Position numbers and translations under genes: made by a program. From Sphaerolaimus hirsutus (Eukaryota; Nematoda; Chromadorea; Monhysterida; Sphaerolaimidae): a DNA stretch of 64,000 nucleotides. The DNA lies in contig OZ038458.1 of the NCBI GenBank assembly GCA_964036195.1, forward strand, positions 25,495,832-25,559,831, given 5' to 3'. Below the pieces are notes generated by a model. That model had not been told where the DNA came from and made no database searches. It was given only the letters and a program-made list of their open reading frames with translations. Positions within the stretch are counted from its first letter, which is position 1. The number at the start of each line of letters is the position of its first letter. Of this stretch, positions 23,801 through 33,597 are shown one piece after another.

Positions 23801-26271
23801 TCCCCCCATTGATGCAGAGTAGAGGGATGTTACAAGTATATATTCACAAAGATTCAGCTCTATAACCCCACCATAGCCCGAGATATAGCTTCCGAAGTGA
23901 AAGAAAAAAATGGGTGGCTTACTTGACCGGGAAGGTGTTTATTTAGTGAAATGATTTGATCGAAAAATTCTCTAAAATTTTGACGAAAAAAATTCTTCCC
24001 CTTGAATGACGCCCCCCTCAAAAAAAGTCTGACGAAAAAATAATTCCCCAGGGAATTATTCGAGCAAATACAGGGTATACACGCAGCAATTGTGCACACG
24101 CAGTGCACTGCACTCTACCCTGAACCAACACAGGTGCGCATCACCGAGGCCAGACCGGCGCCGCCCAACTCTCACCACCCGCGCGCCGTGGAGCACATCA
24201 AGCGGCGGCCGGCCTACCTGCGCACGTCGCCCGGCGCCGCGCCGCACCAGGTGCCTGTCCCAGACCCTGTAAAATGTCAAATGTCATGTAAAGTGTCTAA
24301 AGTCACGTAAAAATGGCAAACGTACGTTACCGGGCATTTTACCGGGCATTTTACATGACTTTGGCACTTTGCGTGACATTTGACATTTTCCAGGGTCCGG
24401 GACTGCCCCCAGCTGTGCAAGCGTATCACCGCGCCGGAGCGCGCATTGGGGGGCCGCGCGTCGGCGGTGGTGCAGCGCTGCGTGCTGCCCGTGCGCAACG
24501 TGCTCGACCCCAGCGGGTGCGTCGTGTGCACGGTGCACGTGGCGCAGCGGCAGTGCGCCCCCGGCGACAACCTCGTGTTCAGCGTCGAGGTGCTCAACTG
24601 CCATAGGCAGCTGCGCGTACACGCCACGCTCATGCAGGTCGGAGTTGTTGGAAGTACGAAACTAATTAGGTATAAATATGTAAATGTAACGTATCTACCG
24701 TATTTACTCGTAGTAAGGGAAGGGCGAAACCCTGCAAAGGGGTAGGGCCCTGTATCCCATTGGTAAATAATAATAATAATAACTCGAATAATTCCCCCGG
24801 GGAATTATTTTTTCGTCAGACATTTTTGAGGGGGGAACTATTCAAGGGGGGAATTATTCAAGTGGGGGGATTATTATTTCGTCAAAATTTTTAGCCATGT
24901 TTCTATCACACTAAATACGCATCCTGTTTCCACTGGTAGTGCACATTACATTGCATCTTTGAACACCGGATGTACTGCATTTACATTCTGTGAATGAAAC
25001 CACACACAGCTCTTTTGCTTGGGTTGACTTCATCGATAGTTTTTTTAATAAATGTGCATATTTACACTACCTTCCATCATTTGGGCGGGGGGATTATTCA
25101 AGTGGGGGAATTATATTTTCCTCACTCGCCTAACAGGGGGGAATTATTCGAGTGGGGGAATTATTCAAGTGGGGGGAATTATTCGAGTAAATACGGTATT
25201 TTAATTTTATTTTACCTATTTTTTTAGGTATTATACCTATTTATTTTTTACTTACCCCCAAGTGCAGAAATGTAAAGTATGTTTTTTACTTTCTCTCATG
25301 AGTAAACGTGGGTAAATTGCTTTTTTCCTGGAAAACGTAAAAGTGAGTATTTTTGAGAAATTTTGCCAAAATTTACAATCCAAATCACTAATTTTCATAT
25401 ATTTTGCTCATTTTCATGATCAAATTCGCCTAAGTGTATTAAAAAATTTTCTTGCCATATATATACCTATATGATCTTACGTACCGATTTTTGTATATTT
25501 TTCTTTATTTTTAGTTTTTTCACCCTTTGTCACTTCCGTGCCTTGAAAAAGTTTGAAATGTTTAACAGAAATACGTTTTATGTACACGAGTACTTTCAAA
25601 AAGTATACGTAAAAGCGTGTACAGGAACTTTTTTTCGGCGGAGGCGTAAACATATTGACTCTGTACTGGAGTATATTTACGTAGGTATTTATCGAGTAAA
25701 AGTAATTAGGTAGATACATATTTGCAACTGTGAATTGCAGGTGGCCAAGCTGGTCGGCCGGCCGGCGGACACGTACGGCGGCGATTTGGTGCGGCACACG
25801 CTCTACCGCATCAAGCTGGGCACGGTGGCGGCGGCCGAGTCGGCCAAAACTTGGGCCGGACAGACGGTCTGGGTGCCGCAGCCGAAACTCGTGCCCGTGC
25901 ACATCAGCCAGGTGCCAGTCCCACACCCTGTATAGTGTAGAGTAAAGTATCAAATGTCAGGTAAATTGCCATGACAAATGTTAAGTAAAGTGTCAATTGT
26001 CACGTAAAGTTCAGTAATAATTTTTTTGCGTTTTGATTGACATTTTACTTGACATTTGACACTTTACTCTACACTTTACAGGGTCTGGGACTGCCCCCAG
26101 ATACACAGGGCGCGCATGGTTTTTCTGGGCTACCACTTCGTGCTAAGCGTCAAGCCACTTGTGGGGAAGGGAATCGATTTGCAGATACCCTTGGTTGTGA
26201 GAAACTCGATTAGACCGGTCGCTAGAAAGTATAGGAGTGGGTTGATTCAATCCGGCGCGGTCACATTGTGA
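17889..26271 (+). CDS. Alpha-arrestin-like (arrestin-domain) protein, ten exons, about 570 aa
   Basis: The exons are 17889-18072, 18851-19010, 19145-19250, 19576-19682, 19967-20161, 20499-20775, 24134-24250, 24413-24637, 25741-25911 and 26101-26271. They sum to 1713 nt in one frame with matching phases. Residues 1 to about 190 form a Ser/Gln/His-rich extension without a recognised domain. The arrestin N fold follows: FDIFYKNLETAYLGDVLHGW (the NPExYxPGDxVxG position), IIKMTVSFYGEI, GFYVYEFYVG, LPSAFVSKEGAISSLVYYCEV. The C fold has CTVHVAQRQCAPGDNLVF, VHATLMQVAKLV and ends DLQIPLVV. The family links membrane cargo to ubiquitin ligases and trafficking; no PPxY motif is visible in the short tail. 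Exon 1 and its junction to exon 2 are least certain (GTTTTG or GTTAAG donor). Introns 2, 4, 7 and 9 are introner elements and intron 8 is a hAT-like element. An AATAAA lies at 26476. Confidence 0.85.
18073..18850 (+). other. Arrestin intron 1
   Basis: It contains a 14-nt C run (about 18137-18150) and a truncated element of the TACCGTATTTGCTCGAATAATTCC group at about 18330-18425. It ends with a CACCGCACCGGCGCAG acceptor; an alternative acceptor lies at ATGCACACAG near 18820. The donor choice is uncertain, so the 5' part of this gene needs transcript support. Confidence 0.5.
19011..19144 (+). mobile_element. Introner A: element-derived arrestin intron 2 (134 bp)
   Basis: The intron runs exactly from GTGCCAGTCTCGGACTCTG to CAGAGTCCGGGACTGCCCTCAG, which are inverted copies of each other apart from the outermost bases. 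Excision joins codon TG+G (Trp) and restores the frame AAW-VDEHEMF. The interior is the ATGTCATGCAAAGTGTC / GACACTTTGCATGACAT type palindrome (here AACACTTTGCATGACATTC). This copy is the shortest and most diverged of the four. Confidence 0.88.
19683..19966 (+). mobile_element. Introner B: element-derived arrestin intron 4 (284 bp)
   Basis: The intron starts GTGCCAGTCCCGGAGCCTG and ends GGCTCTGGGACTGCCCCAG. Excision joins AG+G (Arg) and gives HSNR-MSGDRAS in frame. Almost the whole intron is one palindrome of CATGTAAAATGC and GCATTTTACATGAC blocks. The exon flank is AACAG and the intron ends CCCCAG, so CAG is repeated on both sides. Confidence 0.92.
20776..24133 (+). other. Arrestin intron 6 with three nested elements
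   Basis: The intron joins YYCE to VRITEAR in phase 0. It contains a TACCGTATTTGCTTGAATAG element (about 20807-24074), inside which sits a foldback element (21018-23940), inside which sits a second foldback copy (22015-23472). Almost none of the intron is unique sequence. Confidence 0.8.
21018..23940. mobile_element. Long foldback element with a second copy nested inside
   Basis: Ends AAACACCTTCCCGGTCAAGT and its complement mark the outer copy. An inner copy with AAACACCTTCCCGGACAAGT ends occupies 22015-23472. Each copy is about 1.46 kb and nearly fully palindromic, with centres near 21740 and 22770 in ATGACATCATxxTGACATCAT. Related copies lie at 59748-61202 (intact) and 36699 to about 38775 (interrupted). 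No ORF is conserved between copies. Confidence 0.9.
24251..24412 (+). mobile_element. Introner C: element-derived arrestin intron 7 (162 bp)
   Basis: The intron is bounded by CACCAG, GTGCCTGTCCCAGACCCTG on the left and CAGGGTCCGGGACTGCCCCCAG on the right. Excision joins GAAPHQ to LCKRITAPE in phase 0. The interior (TGTAAAATGTCAAATGTCATG and its complement) matches the other copies closely. CAG occurs immediately before the left end and as the last three intron bases. Confidence 0.93.
24640..25734. mobile_element. hAT-like MITE that constitutes arrestin intron 8
   Basis: The intron spans 24638-25740. Two bases after its start comes CGGAGTTGTTGGAAGTAC, the diverged left end of the CAGAGTTGTTAAAAGTAC family, and its right end (CGAGTAAAAGTAA then TTTGCAACTGTG) stops eight bases before exon 9. 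The flanks read ATGCAGGT on the left and TTGCAGGT on the right (7 of 8 identical); the right copy starts two bases beyond the canonical CTGTG end. A TACCGTATTTACTCG element (24695-25198) is nested in it. Splicing joins ATLMQ to VAKLVG. Confidence 0.75.
24695..25198. mobile_element. Nested TACCGTATTTACTCG element
   Basis: The ends TACCGTATTTACTCG and CGAGTAAATACGGTA are exact complements. The interior repeats GGGGGAATTATTCAAG and related words. It sits inside the hAT-like element forming arrestin intron 8, so it arrived later. Confidence 0.8.
25912..26100 (+). mobile_element. Introner D: element-derived arrestin intron 9 (189 bp)
   Basis: Boundaries are AGCCAG, GTGCCAGTCCCACACCCTG and CAGGGTCTGGGACTGCCCCCAG. 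Excision joins PVHISQ to IHRARMVF in phase 0. The subterminal sequence differs from the other copies (AGTGTAGAGTAAAGT and its complement), so this is a distinct subfamily with the same ends. Confidence 0.93.
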
Positions 26272-27046
26272 TGACGTTGACTTTTTCTGATCGTCATAAA
26301 AAAGTGCACTGAACGTTGTGATTTGATGGAATTTTATTGAGAATATTGAGTAGGAACAATAGATGTCATGTGTTGTAAAGTTGCATATTTAAATACCTAT
26401 TTATTTACGACAGCGTCAAAGATGTGAATATAACAGGGTGAACGGATTGTGAAGTGAACAGTTTGTCAATTGTAAAATAAATGCATAAATTACTTGCTAA
26501 TGACTGGAAATTCGTAATGCACAGTGCACATTGTTTGGCACAAACAAATCGGGAAAGACATGGCTGTAACACTAGATATTATGTCAAGTCAAATAAATAA
26601 AATTAGGAAACGGTGAAAATTGTATGAAACCGGTGTTGTAAAAACCAATTATCGCTGTACAGAATCCTCAAAAAGAAACAGAATATTAGCGTATTACTTC
26701 TAAAAGAAGAACAATGTTCGAAGACACATGAGCTTCATAGTGTAGTGCTATTCTATTTGAGGAAATACGGTGTGGCACGTATTTTAAAACTAATTTTAGC
26801 CCTAAATACAATTCTAGCGGAAAAGCTCGATCTATTTAGGTAATAATTACATAGGTATAATTATCATATGCATTTTATACATGTTATTGGTTGCATATTT
26901 TATCATGAAAAATAGCTACACAACAATATCTTGCTTGCACAAATGGCAAATTGCCAGGTCTCTCAACGCACTGACAAAAAGTTGAATAAAACGTGAAAAA
27001 GTTGACATAAAGCAAATCTACCCCCCAAAAAAATTGACGCAATAAT
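26272..27046. other. Intergenic region between convergent arrestin and ZP genes
   Basis: The arrestin gene (plus) and ZP gene (minus) converge here. The 775 bp are AT-rich. AATAAA at 26476 and 26594 are candidate arrestin poly(A) signals. No repeat family of the window is obvious. Confidence 0.5.
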
Positions 27047-30000
27047 TTACTTCTGCCCTCTCAGCTGAGCATTGGTTCTGTACAAGACGCACACGGCGGC
27101 GGACAGCATGGACAGCAGGCAGCACAGGAACAAGCCGGGCACGAACAAGAGCCGCAGATCGACGCAGTCCTTGTGCCCGTGCGACAGGCGGCCCAGCGCC
27201 GAGCGGAATCTCTCGTCCGACGATTCCAAGCCGAAGTCTGGTTGGGGGGAAAAAACGATGAAAATGTGACGTTTTGAAAAAAATTGTGACGTTTTGTAAA
27301 AAATTGTGACGTTTTAAATAATTACCACGTTTTGAAAAATTGGCGCCACGCACGCTGTATGTCCACTGATTTCGTGTCAACTGAATTTTAAAGTGAAAAA
27401 ACTAAATAAAAATAGTGATTTTCACATAATGACACATTTTCATTGTTTCTGTTAAGTCTGATGCTTTTAGAAGTTTGTGTTTTTCAGTTGACATTGAGTT
27501 GACACGAATTTGCGATGTCAACTAGCTGGTGTGGCCACATCGTTACGTTTTCAAACATAAAAAATAAAAATGCAAAATCAAGCTCACCAGCCACAGGATC
27601 AATAACATCAATCTGTCTTGCAATCACGGTGACCTCAGTGACGGCCGGCTCGGCTTGTTCGGGCTCGAAACTGGACACGGAAGCGACAACGCCGCTCACT
27701 TCAATGTTGTCGTCGGCGTCACGTTTGAGACGTTGGGAGAACACGCTGCGCACCGGCAGACCGACACCGATGGAACATTGCGGTCGCTGCGGGGGGGGGG
27801 GGGGGGAGTTGGATGGTAGTGACGATTTATGGGCCATGGACCGCATGCTATGCATTTTCTGAAGGAAACACTCCGGCATGACGTCAAGATTAATCAAATC
27901 AACAGTTTTCCGAAAAGGAAGAAAAAAACGTTTCCGAAAAAAGACAGCCGTCAAAAAACATTGTTGTGAAAGTGCATGCATAAGTATCCATGCATGTGCT
28001 CGCATGTTAGTGACAAAGACATACATAATTTTGGACGCATGCCAATTAGGAATTGGCGGTCCGATGAGTATGATGTTGTTCAATTGCCAGATCCATACAA
28101 TCACAAGTGACAACAAAATTTTATTCTACAAGACAGGTTTCAACTGACAATATGTTTTTCAGTATATCATATAATTTATCTAAGTTTTCTTGCCGCCAGC
28201 ATTCAATTCCTGTATATAACTCCCAACTTTTTTAATTGGAATGGTACGCAATTGCAGGTGAAGGTACAATGTCAAATTTCAAGAATATAATTATTTTGTA
28301 AACTGAATTTAGGTAGATTCACAGTTGGTATTGTAGTAGTTGATGAACTTACTACAAGATAGTAAATAAGTTCAATCAACTATTTACTACAGTATGAAAG
28401 TTGTGACTTCACCCTTGTGCCAATTCCATACCCTGTAAAATGTCCTGTAAAATGACAAATGGCAGGCAAAGTACCAAAAGTCACGTAAAATGTCCAGGGA
28501 AATGGCAAATGTCAAATGTCAAAGTTTGCATGACATTAGACGTTGTACAGGGCACTTGCTCTTAACGTTGAAAGATCTGCGGGATCAGAGCCAAGGTAAA
28601 AGTGTTAAAAAGCCAAAATACCCACCGGGCAGGTGTCATCGCGTTTAATATCGAGTCTGACGGAGCACTGGAAATTGACGACAACTTTGTCTGCAAACTT
28701 GAAAGCGTGCGCCTCCTTGGAAACCATCAAATGGTTCGGCGGGTCATTGTAATCGAGGTTTTGCAGCAGAAATTTGTCAATTTCACACCTGCAAAGCGGA
28801 GCGACAACGTAAAACGTCACAAAAAACGTCACTTCAACGTAAACCGCAACGTCAATCAAAATCTCAAACAAAAATCACCCAGCCTCGTCGAGCACCATAG
28901 CCTCAGTACCCGAGTCATCTCTCACGAAGCACGAATGTACAGTCATGCACCACAGTCCGGGGGCACTAGAATCGCAGGTCCACTTGTGCAGGAGCTTGTC
29001 GCCCACGGCCACGATGGTGGCTGGGTCTTCGGTTTCTAGTTCTAGGACTTCGTACCGGCACCGGGGCATCTCGGCGAATACGGTGTTGGGGATGAGGTCT
29101 TTCATGCTGCAGTTGGGGGGGGGGGTAATGGGGTGAGGCACGGTAGTATACCACTGAAACTCATATGTTTTAAACAGATTTGTGTTTACCAGTAGTTGAA
29201 TTGTTTTTGATCACCACACCATCAACACACATTAGTTGACAAACCTCTTTTTCTGGTCAACTCAAAAGTGTTCAAAACAAATTTGTGAGTTTCCAAAATT
29301 TTGGTAGTGTACTAGTGTGTACAGTGCCAATGTGGTGAGGCTCGCTCGAAACGCGAAAAAGTGCACATTTTTCACTCAAAGCGGCCCTTTTTATCATTTG
29401 AGTGGTTATGCGCCTACCTGACTGTCAGCGGGAATGTGACAGTTTTCTCTGTTTCCATGTAAAAGCAGCTGATTTCGAAACCTCTGTCGACTTTGGTGAT
29501 GAAATCTTCATGGAAAGAGACCATCACGCGAACATTGACGTAGAGACCCGGCGGGTTGTCCTGTAGGGAGTTTGTTGGGAAAAAGTAAATTTATATATAT
29601 TTAATTTATACTTATCACGACATCGCGAGTACTTATTTACATTTTACACATGCTAAGCCTTTTGCTAAGCCACTTATAAGCACTCATGACAACACAATGT
29701 TTTAAAATAATCACAACTGTGAGACTGCGCATTTTTAGGACAATATTTGATAGTTTTTCCTGAGCAGCATCGCAATATTTAAATTACATTGATTTAAATG
29801 AGCTTTGCATATCTATGCCAAATTGATAATCTCGCAGACACACCGTGGGCTCACACAGACTAGTTGACATCGCAAATAAATGTCAACTAAAGAATACAAA
29901 AAAATTCAAGAGCATCACACTAAACGGAAACATTAAAAATTGAGTGCCACGGTATAAAATCAACTATGCCATCACATAGAAAAATAAAAATCACATACCT

Positions 30001-32182
30001 AATTAGGTAACCAAAATATAGTTGACATACAGTTGACACAAATTTCGATGTCAACTAGTACGCGTAGCCCCTTTCAACCTCCAACCGACCGATCTGATGC
30101 TGGTGATGCCGCAGCCGGCCTTGGGCAGGCTGATGGAGGTGCTGCGGCGGCCGCGCTGCGTCGTCTCCACGCACTCTTCTTCGTTGGCGTGGCCGACGGC
30201 GAACACGCGCCCGTTGAACGGCTCCTCGGTGGTCCAGCTGATGTCGATGTTGTCCTCGCCGCACTCCACCTCCGCGTTGCCTGAGAAGTGTGATGCGTGG
30301 TGAAGTGCCGTGATGTGTGTCGTCACAGAGACGCACATGAATGACAGCCACTTCACTGCGCTTGCGGACGCTTCACGACACTGCACGAACCACGCAATGT
30401 ATGCTGCGATGGTTCGTGAAGTTCGCATCACGAATCGCGAAAACACTTCGTCTCAAATCTCATGAAGCGTGTGGAAGTTTCTTCACAAAAGCCGCTTCAC
30501 GCGTATTCAGCCCGCTTCCACACCAGTAACGAGTCACTTGTAATATTTAATTGAGGCGTCTAATTCTAAAAGTCGACAAGTCCACAAAATGCGATTTTGA
30601 GTAAATCGCATTTTAAGCTTTATTTCCAGTTCCAGGTCCGTGGTGCGTTTCCAATGGGGTTCTGTCATGCTCAACATTAAATTCCAAATGTTAACAAAAA
30701 AGTGTCAAATTTTCAGCCCCTGCTCTCAAGTCTCAACGTACATGTGAAAAATTGGGTGTCTATAAAATTCTACTCGGACAGAACAAAACTGTACTTGTCG
30801 ACTTGGGAAAATGTACTTGTCGACTTCTTGCACTCGAGAACATTTTTGTTCCCGCCCGCGTTGCGCCTGCCTTATGGGAAATTTATGGACTTGTCGACTT
30901 TTAGAAATCGGTGTCCATGATGGACTTATACTCGGCAAACACGATACTCTACAAACAGATAGCAGTTATGTCTTCAGCTGGCAGACGGCCAGCCGAGAAC
31001 TTATGGAAGACGTGCTGATGGCCAAGTGATGACCATCAAGCCGATGTGATGGCGAGAGTTGATGATGGTGACAAAAGTGATCACGTCACGATGGAGTGTT
31101 TCCTCCAGAAAAATGTACGGCGTATTGTCATCCGAGTATACCACATTTCTTGCGTTTTTTCCCATAAAAAAATGCTGCGGAAGGTGGACTTGTCGACTTT
31201 TAGCCCAAAACTAATTGGACTTGTCGACTTCTTGCCCAAATTTTTTGCATTTTTCTGAAAAATGTCGAATTTGGCACTTTGCCATATGGGCGTGTGAGGT
31301 CAAAAAATTTATGGAAAATTATGAAAAATGTGCGGGAGTAACCCCAGATGGCGTTTCTGGGCCTAACTCAAAATTTTCATATTTTGGACTTGTCGATTTT
31401 TAGAATTGGACGCCTCAATTGTATTTTATGGCCAATCACCTATATTGTAGATCCTATTATGAGACAAATTCCGCACTGATTTTAAAATGTTAAGAGAATT
31501 TACGATGAGTAAATGTTTAGAATTTAGATAGCCGATAAATTTGAACACCTTAAATAGATTTCACTCGACATTGAATTCGAACCCTTGGTTCGAGATTTGT
31601 CACTTAACGGATCGTGGAAAACATGTACCGTATTTGCTTGAATAATCCCCCTGGGGGATTATTATTTCGCCAGACTTTTTTGAGGGGGGAACTATTCGAG
31701 GGGGGGGGAATTTTTCAAGGGGGGGAATTATTATTTCGTCAAAATTTTCAAGCATCCTTCTATCAAGTCTTTTCACGAACTTTTCACGTGCCATTTTTGT
31801 TATAATTTGACACAACTAATTGATTAAATATTTTTAAGGGGGGATTATTCGAGGGGGGGAATTCTTATTTCCTCACCCGCCTTACAGGGGGGGATTATTC
31901 GAGGGGGGGAATTATTCAAGGGGGGAACTATTCAAGCAAATACGGTAATTATGTTGACGAATCACGACTAGAAATTACCTTTCAATTGTAAATATAAGAT
32001 ATCGAAAAACGTGAAAATTGGGTAAAAAGGATCAAAATAGAAAATGCGCCAAACTTCCCATAATTCAACGTACCAATGATCCTGTTCGGAATGGGCAAGG
32101 CATGCACGATCGTGATGATGGGCGCCAGCAGGGCTCCAAGCCACAGTCGCACCATGATGACAAAAAATTGGAAATGTGTCAA
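27047..32182 (-). CDS. ZP-domain, cuticlin-like type I membrane protein, seven exons
   Basis: The exons are 32074-32182, 30090-30280, 29418-29560, 28879-29106, 28626-28788, 27588-27786 and 27047-27237, all GT-AG with consistent phases. The start is 32182 (407 aa) or 32155 (398 aa); the latter gives a compact signal peptide MVRLWLGALLAPIITIVHA. The ZP domain follows: VECGEDNIDISW, EEPFNGRVFAVG, then ISCFYMETEKTV, RCRYEVLE, KWTCDSSAPGLWCMTVHSC, DEAGCEIDKFLL, FKFADKVVVNFQCSV and TCPRPQC. This cysteine pattern and spacing are those of cuticlins, which polymerise in apical extracellular matrix after cleavage. A furin-type site QRLKR/D follows the ZP domain, then an acidic spacer and one C-terminal membrane segment (LLFVPGLFLCCLLSMLSAAV) with a short basic tail. 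The protein appears complete. Poly-C tracts of 11 and 16 nt precede exons 4 and 6. Confidence 0.93.
28417..28555 (+). mobile_element. Truncated introner-family copy in a ZP-gene intron
   Basis: The left end GTGCCAATTCCATACCCTGT and interior TGTAAAATGTCCTGTAAAATG are preserved, but the right end (about 28540) lacks GGGACTGCCCC. It lies antisense in the ZP intron between 27787 and 28625 and is not an intron by itself. Confidence 0.7.
29850..30076. mobile_element. MITE with ACTAGTTGACATCG ends beside a splice donor (ZP intron 2)
   Basis: GACTAGTTGACATCGCAAAT near 29870 and its counterpart GATGTCAACTAGTACGCG at about 30048-30065 form the inverted ends, with outer GGGCTCACAC and GGGGCTACGCG. The element stops about 15 bp from the 5' splice site of ZP exon 2 (30089/30090). 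The same family occurs at 17622-17820, 27350-27540, 36388-36670, 42308-42600 and 53229-53405. Confidence 0.75.
30549..31421. mobile_element. 870-bp element with TTGAGGCGTCTAATTC ends (ZP intron 1)
   Basis: The left end TTGAGGCGTCTAATTCTAAA and the AGTCGACAAGTCCA that follows are repeated as complement at 31385-31420. GGACTTGTCGACTTTTAG recurs inside about six times. No transposase-like ORF is present. Confidence 0.75.
31626..31946. mobile_element. TACCGTATTTGCTTGAATAA element (ZP intron 1)
   Basis: The ends ACCGTATTTGCTTGAATAA and TTCAAGCAAATACGGT are inverted; the body has GGGGGGGATTATTCGAGG repeats. It ends about 128 bp before ZP exon 1. Confidence 0.75.
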
Positions 32183-33597
32183 GTGAAAATGACAAGCGCA
32201 ACTGCGGCCCTGGACTAGAAACTGCGGGGGTAAGACTGCAAATTAGGAGATTTTTTGAAAGTATTTATTGTGGCGAACTCTTTATTGTGGCCGCGCACAC
32301 TAGTACACCACCGAAATTTTAGAAATTCTTGGGAAATCTGTGGAAAATTCTGAAATCTGTGTTGAACACATTTGAGTTTACCACAATGAATGATGATGTG
32401 GTAAACTCAAATGTGTTAAAAACAGATTTACGAGTTTCCCACGAGTTTACAGCACCACTACAACTGTATCGTGGGGTTTATTCGAAGCAATCAGTAGACT
32501 ATAAAAATAAACAAGCGAGAAGAGAAATGCCATCGAATGCCGCCGAACAAATCGAAAATGCGGTAATGGCAGAACTGACGATGGGGCGGGCGTTGAAATT
32601 GCCCCAATATCACCTGTTCAAGGAAGCGAACCTTGACGGCGATCAATCGAAGTTATTATCATCGTACTGACAGCGCGGCCAAGTGTCAACGGCGCGGGCA
32701 AAGTGCCCTTTGTAAAGTGGCCCATGTTGACTTGACCTCCAGCGCGCGACAAGTGAAACAATGGCCGCGCGGCGCCATTACAACCAGGGGCACTGGCGCG
32801 GCCGCATTTGTGCCCGTTGACTGCGCGCCGCCGCGCCGCCGTTCCACACCGACGACAATCTCCTTAACTGCGGCCATTATGTAGACCATCCACGGCGGTG
32901 GCTCATTCTGCCGCGCGGCGAAAATGGTACAAACTTCACTTTTGCCCGCCTCTATCAGTGGCGAACTATCGGTGCACCGGAAAATATGTACTAAAAGACT
33001 TGCAAAAACACTTGTACGACCGCATTATTTACAATAGATGGATGATTATTTCGGTGAAAGGGAAAGTTAAACACGCGGAAATGAATTTCTGGAATGTCGA
33101 CCGGGTTGACAAATCATTGTCGACCCAAATTTGCGTGGGCCAATTTTTTCGCTTCCTTCTCGGTAATGATGCATGACTATGAGTTTAGAACATGATTTCG
33201 TTCTAAATGAACACGTCAAAAAATCAAGTGTTCGATGTATCGCGCGGCGCAAAACTGTAAGTATTTACGTGTAAAATTCAAACAAACGACCGACTGCCAC
33301 CGAGACCACCAGTCTTTCTTATTATTGTATTTTTACAAAACAAAGCACCAACTATTACAATTTGCAAGTTGACCGGGATTTCCCGCTAGAATCGCTTATT
33401 CACGGGTATTCCTGTCAAAAATTGCGGTTTTATGTCACAACGACCTGGGACGATCATCGTTCGTTTCAAAATAAATGAGAATGGGTCACGTGAATGCGCT
33501 TGGCGGCTAGGCTTAGAAAGTTTGCGCTCAGACAGGCGAGAATGTTTGCGTGTGCAAAAGTGAATGTGCAAGGTTATTTGTTAGTTTGCCATTTTAC
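32183..33597. promoter_or_regulatory. Upstream region of the ZP gene: palindrome and CpG-rich island
   Basis: A GCGCACACTAGT-type palindrome (32290-32460) is followed at about 32670-32950 by a CpG-rich stretch (GGCCGCGCGGCGCC, GCGCGCCGCCGCGCCGCC), 500-780 bp upstream of the ZP start codon. It is the most promoter-like segment for that gene but no core motif is convincing. The rest to 33597 shows no gene; the open frames there have no family resemblance. Confidence 0.3.
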
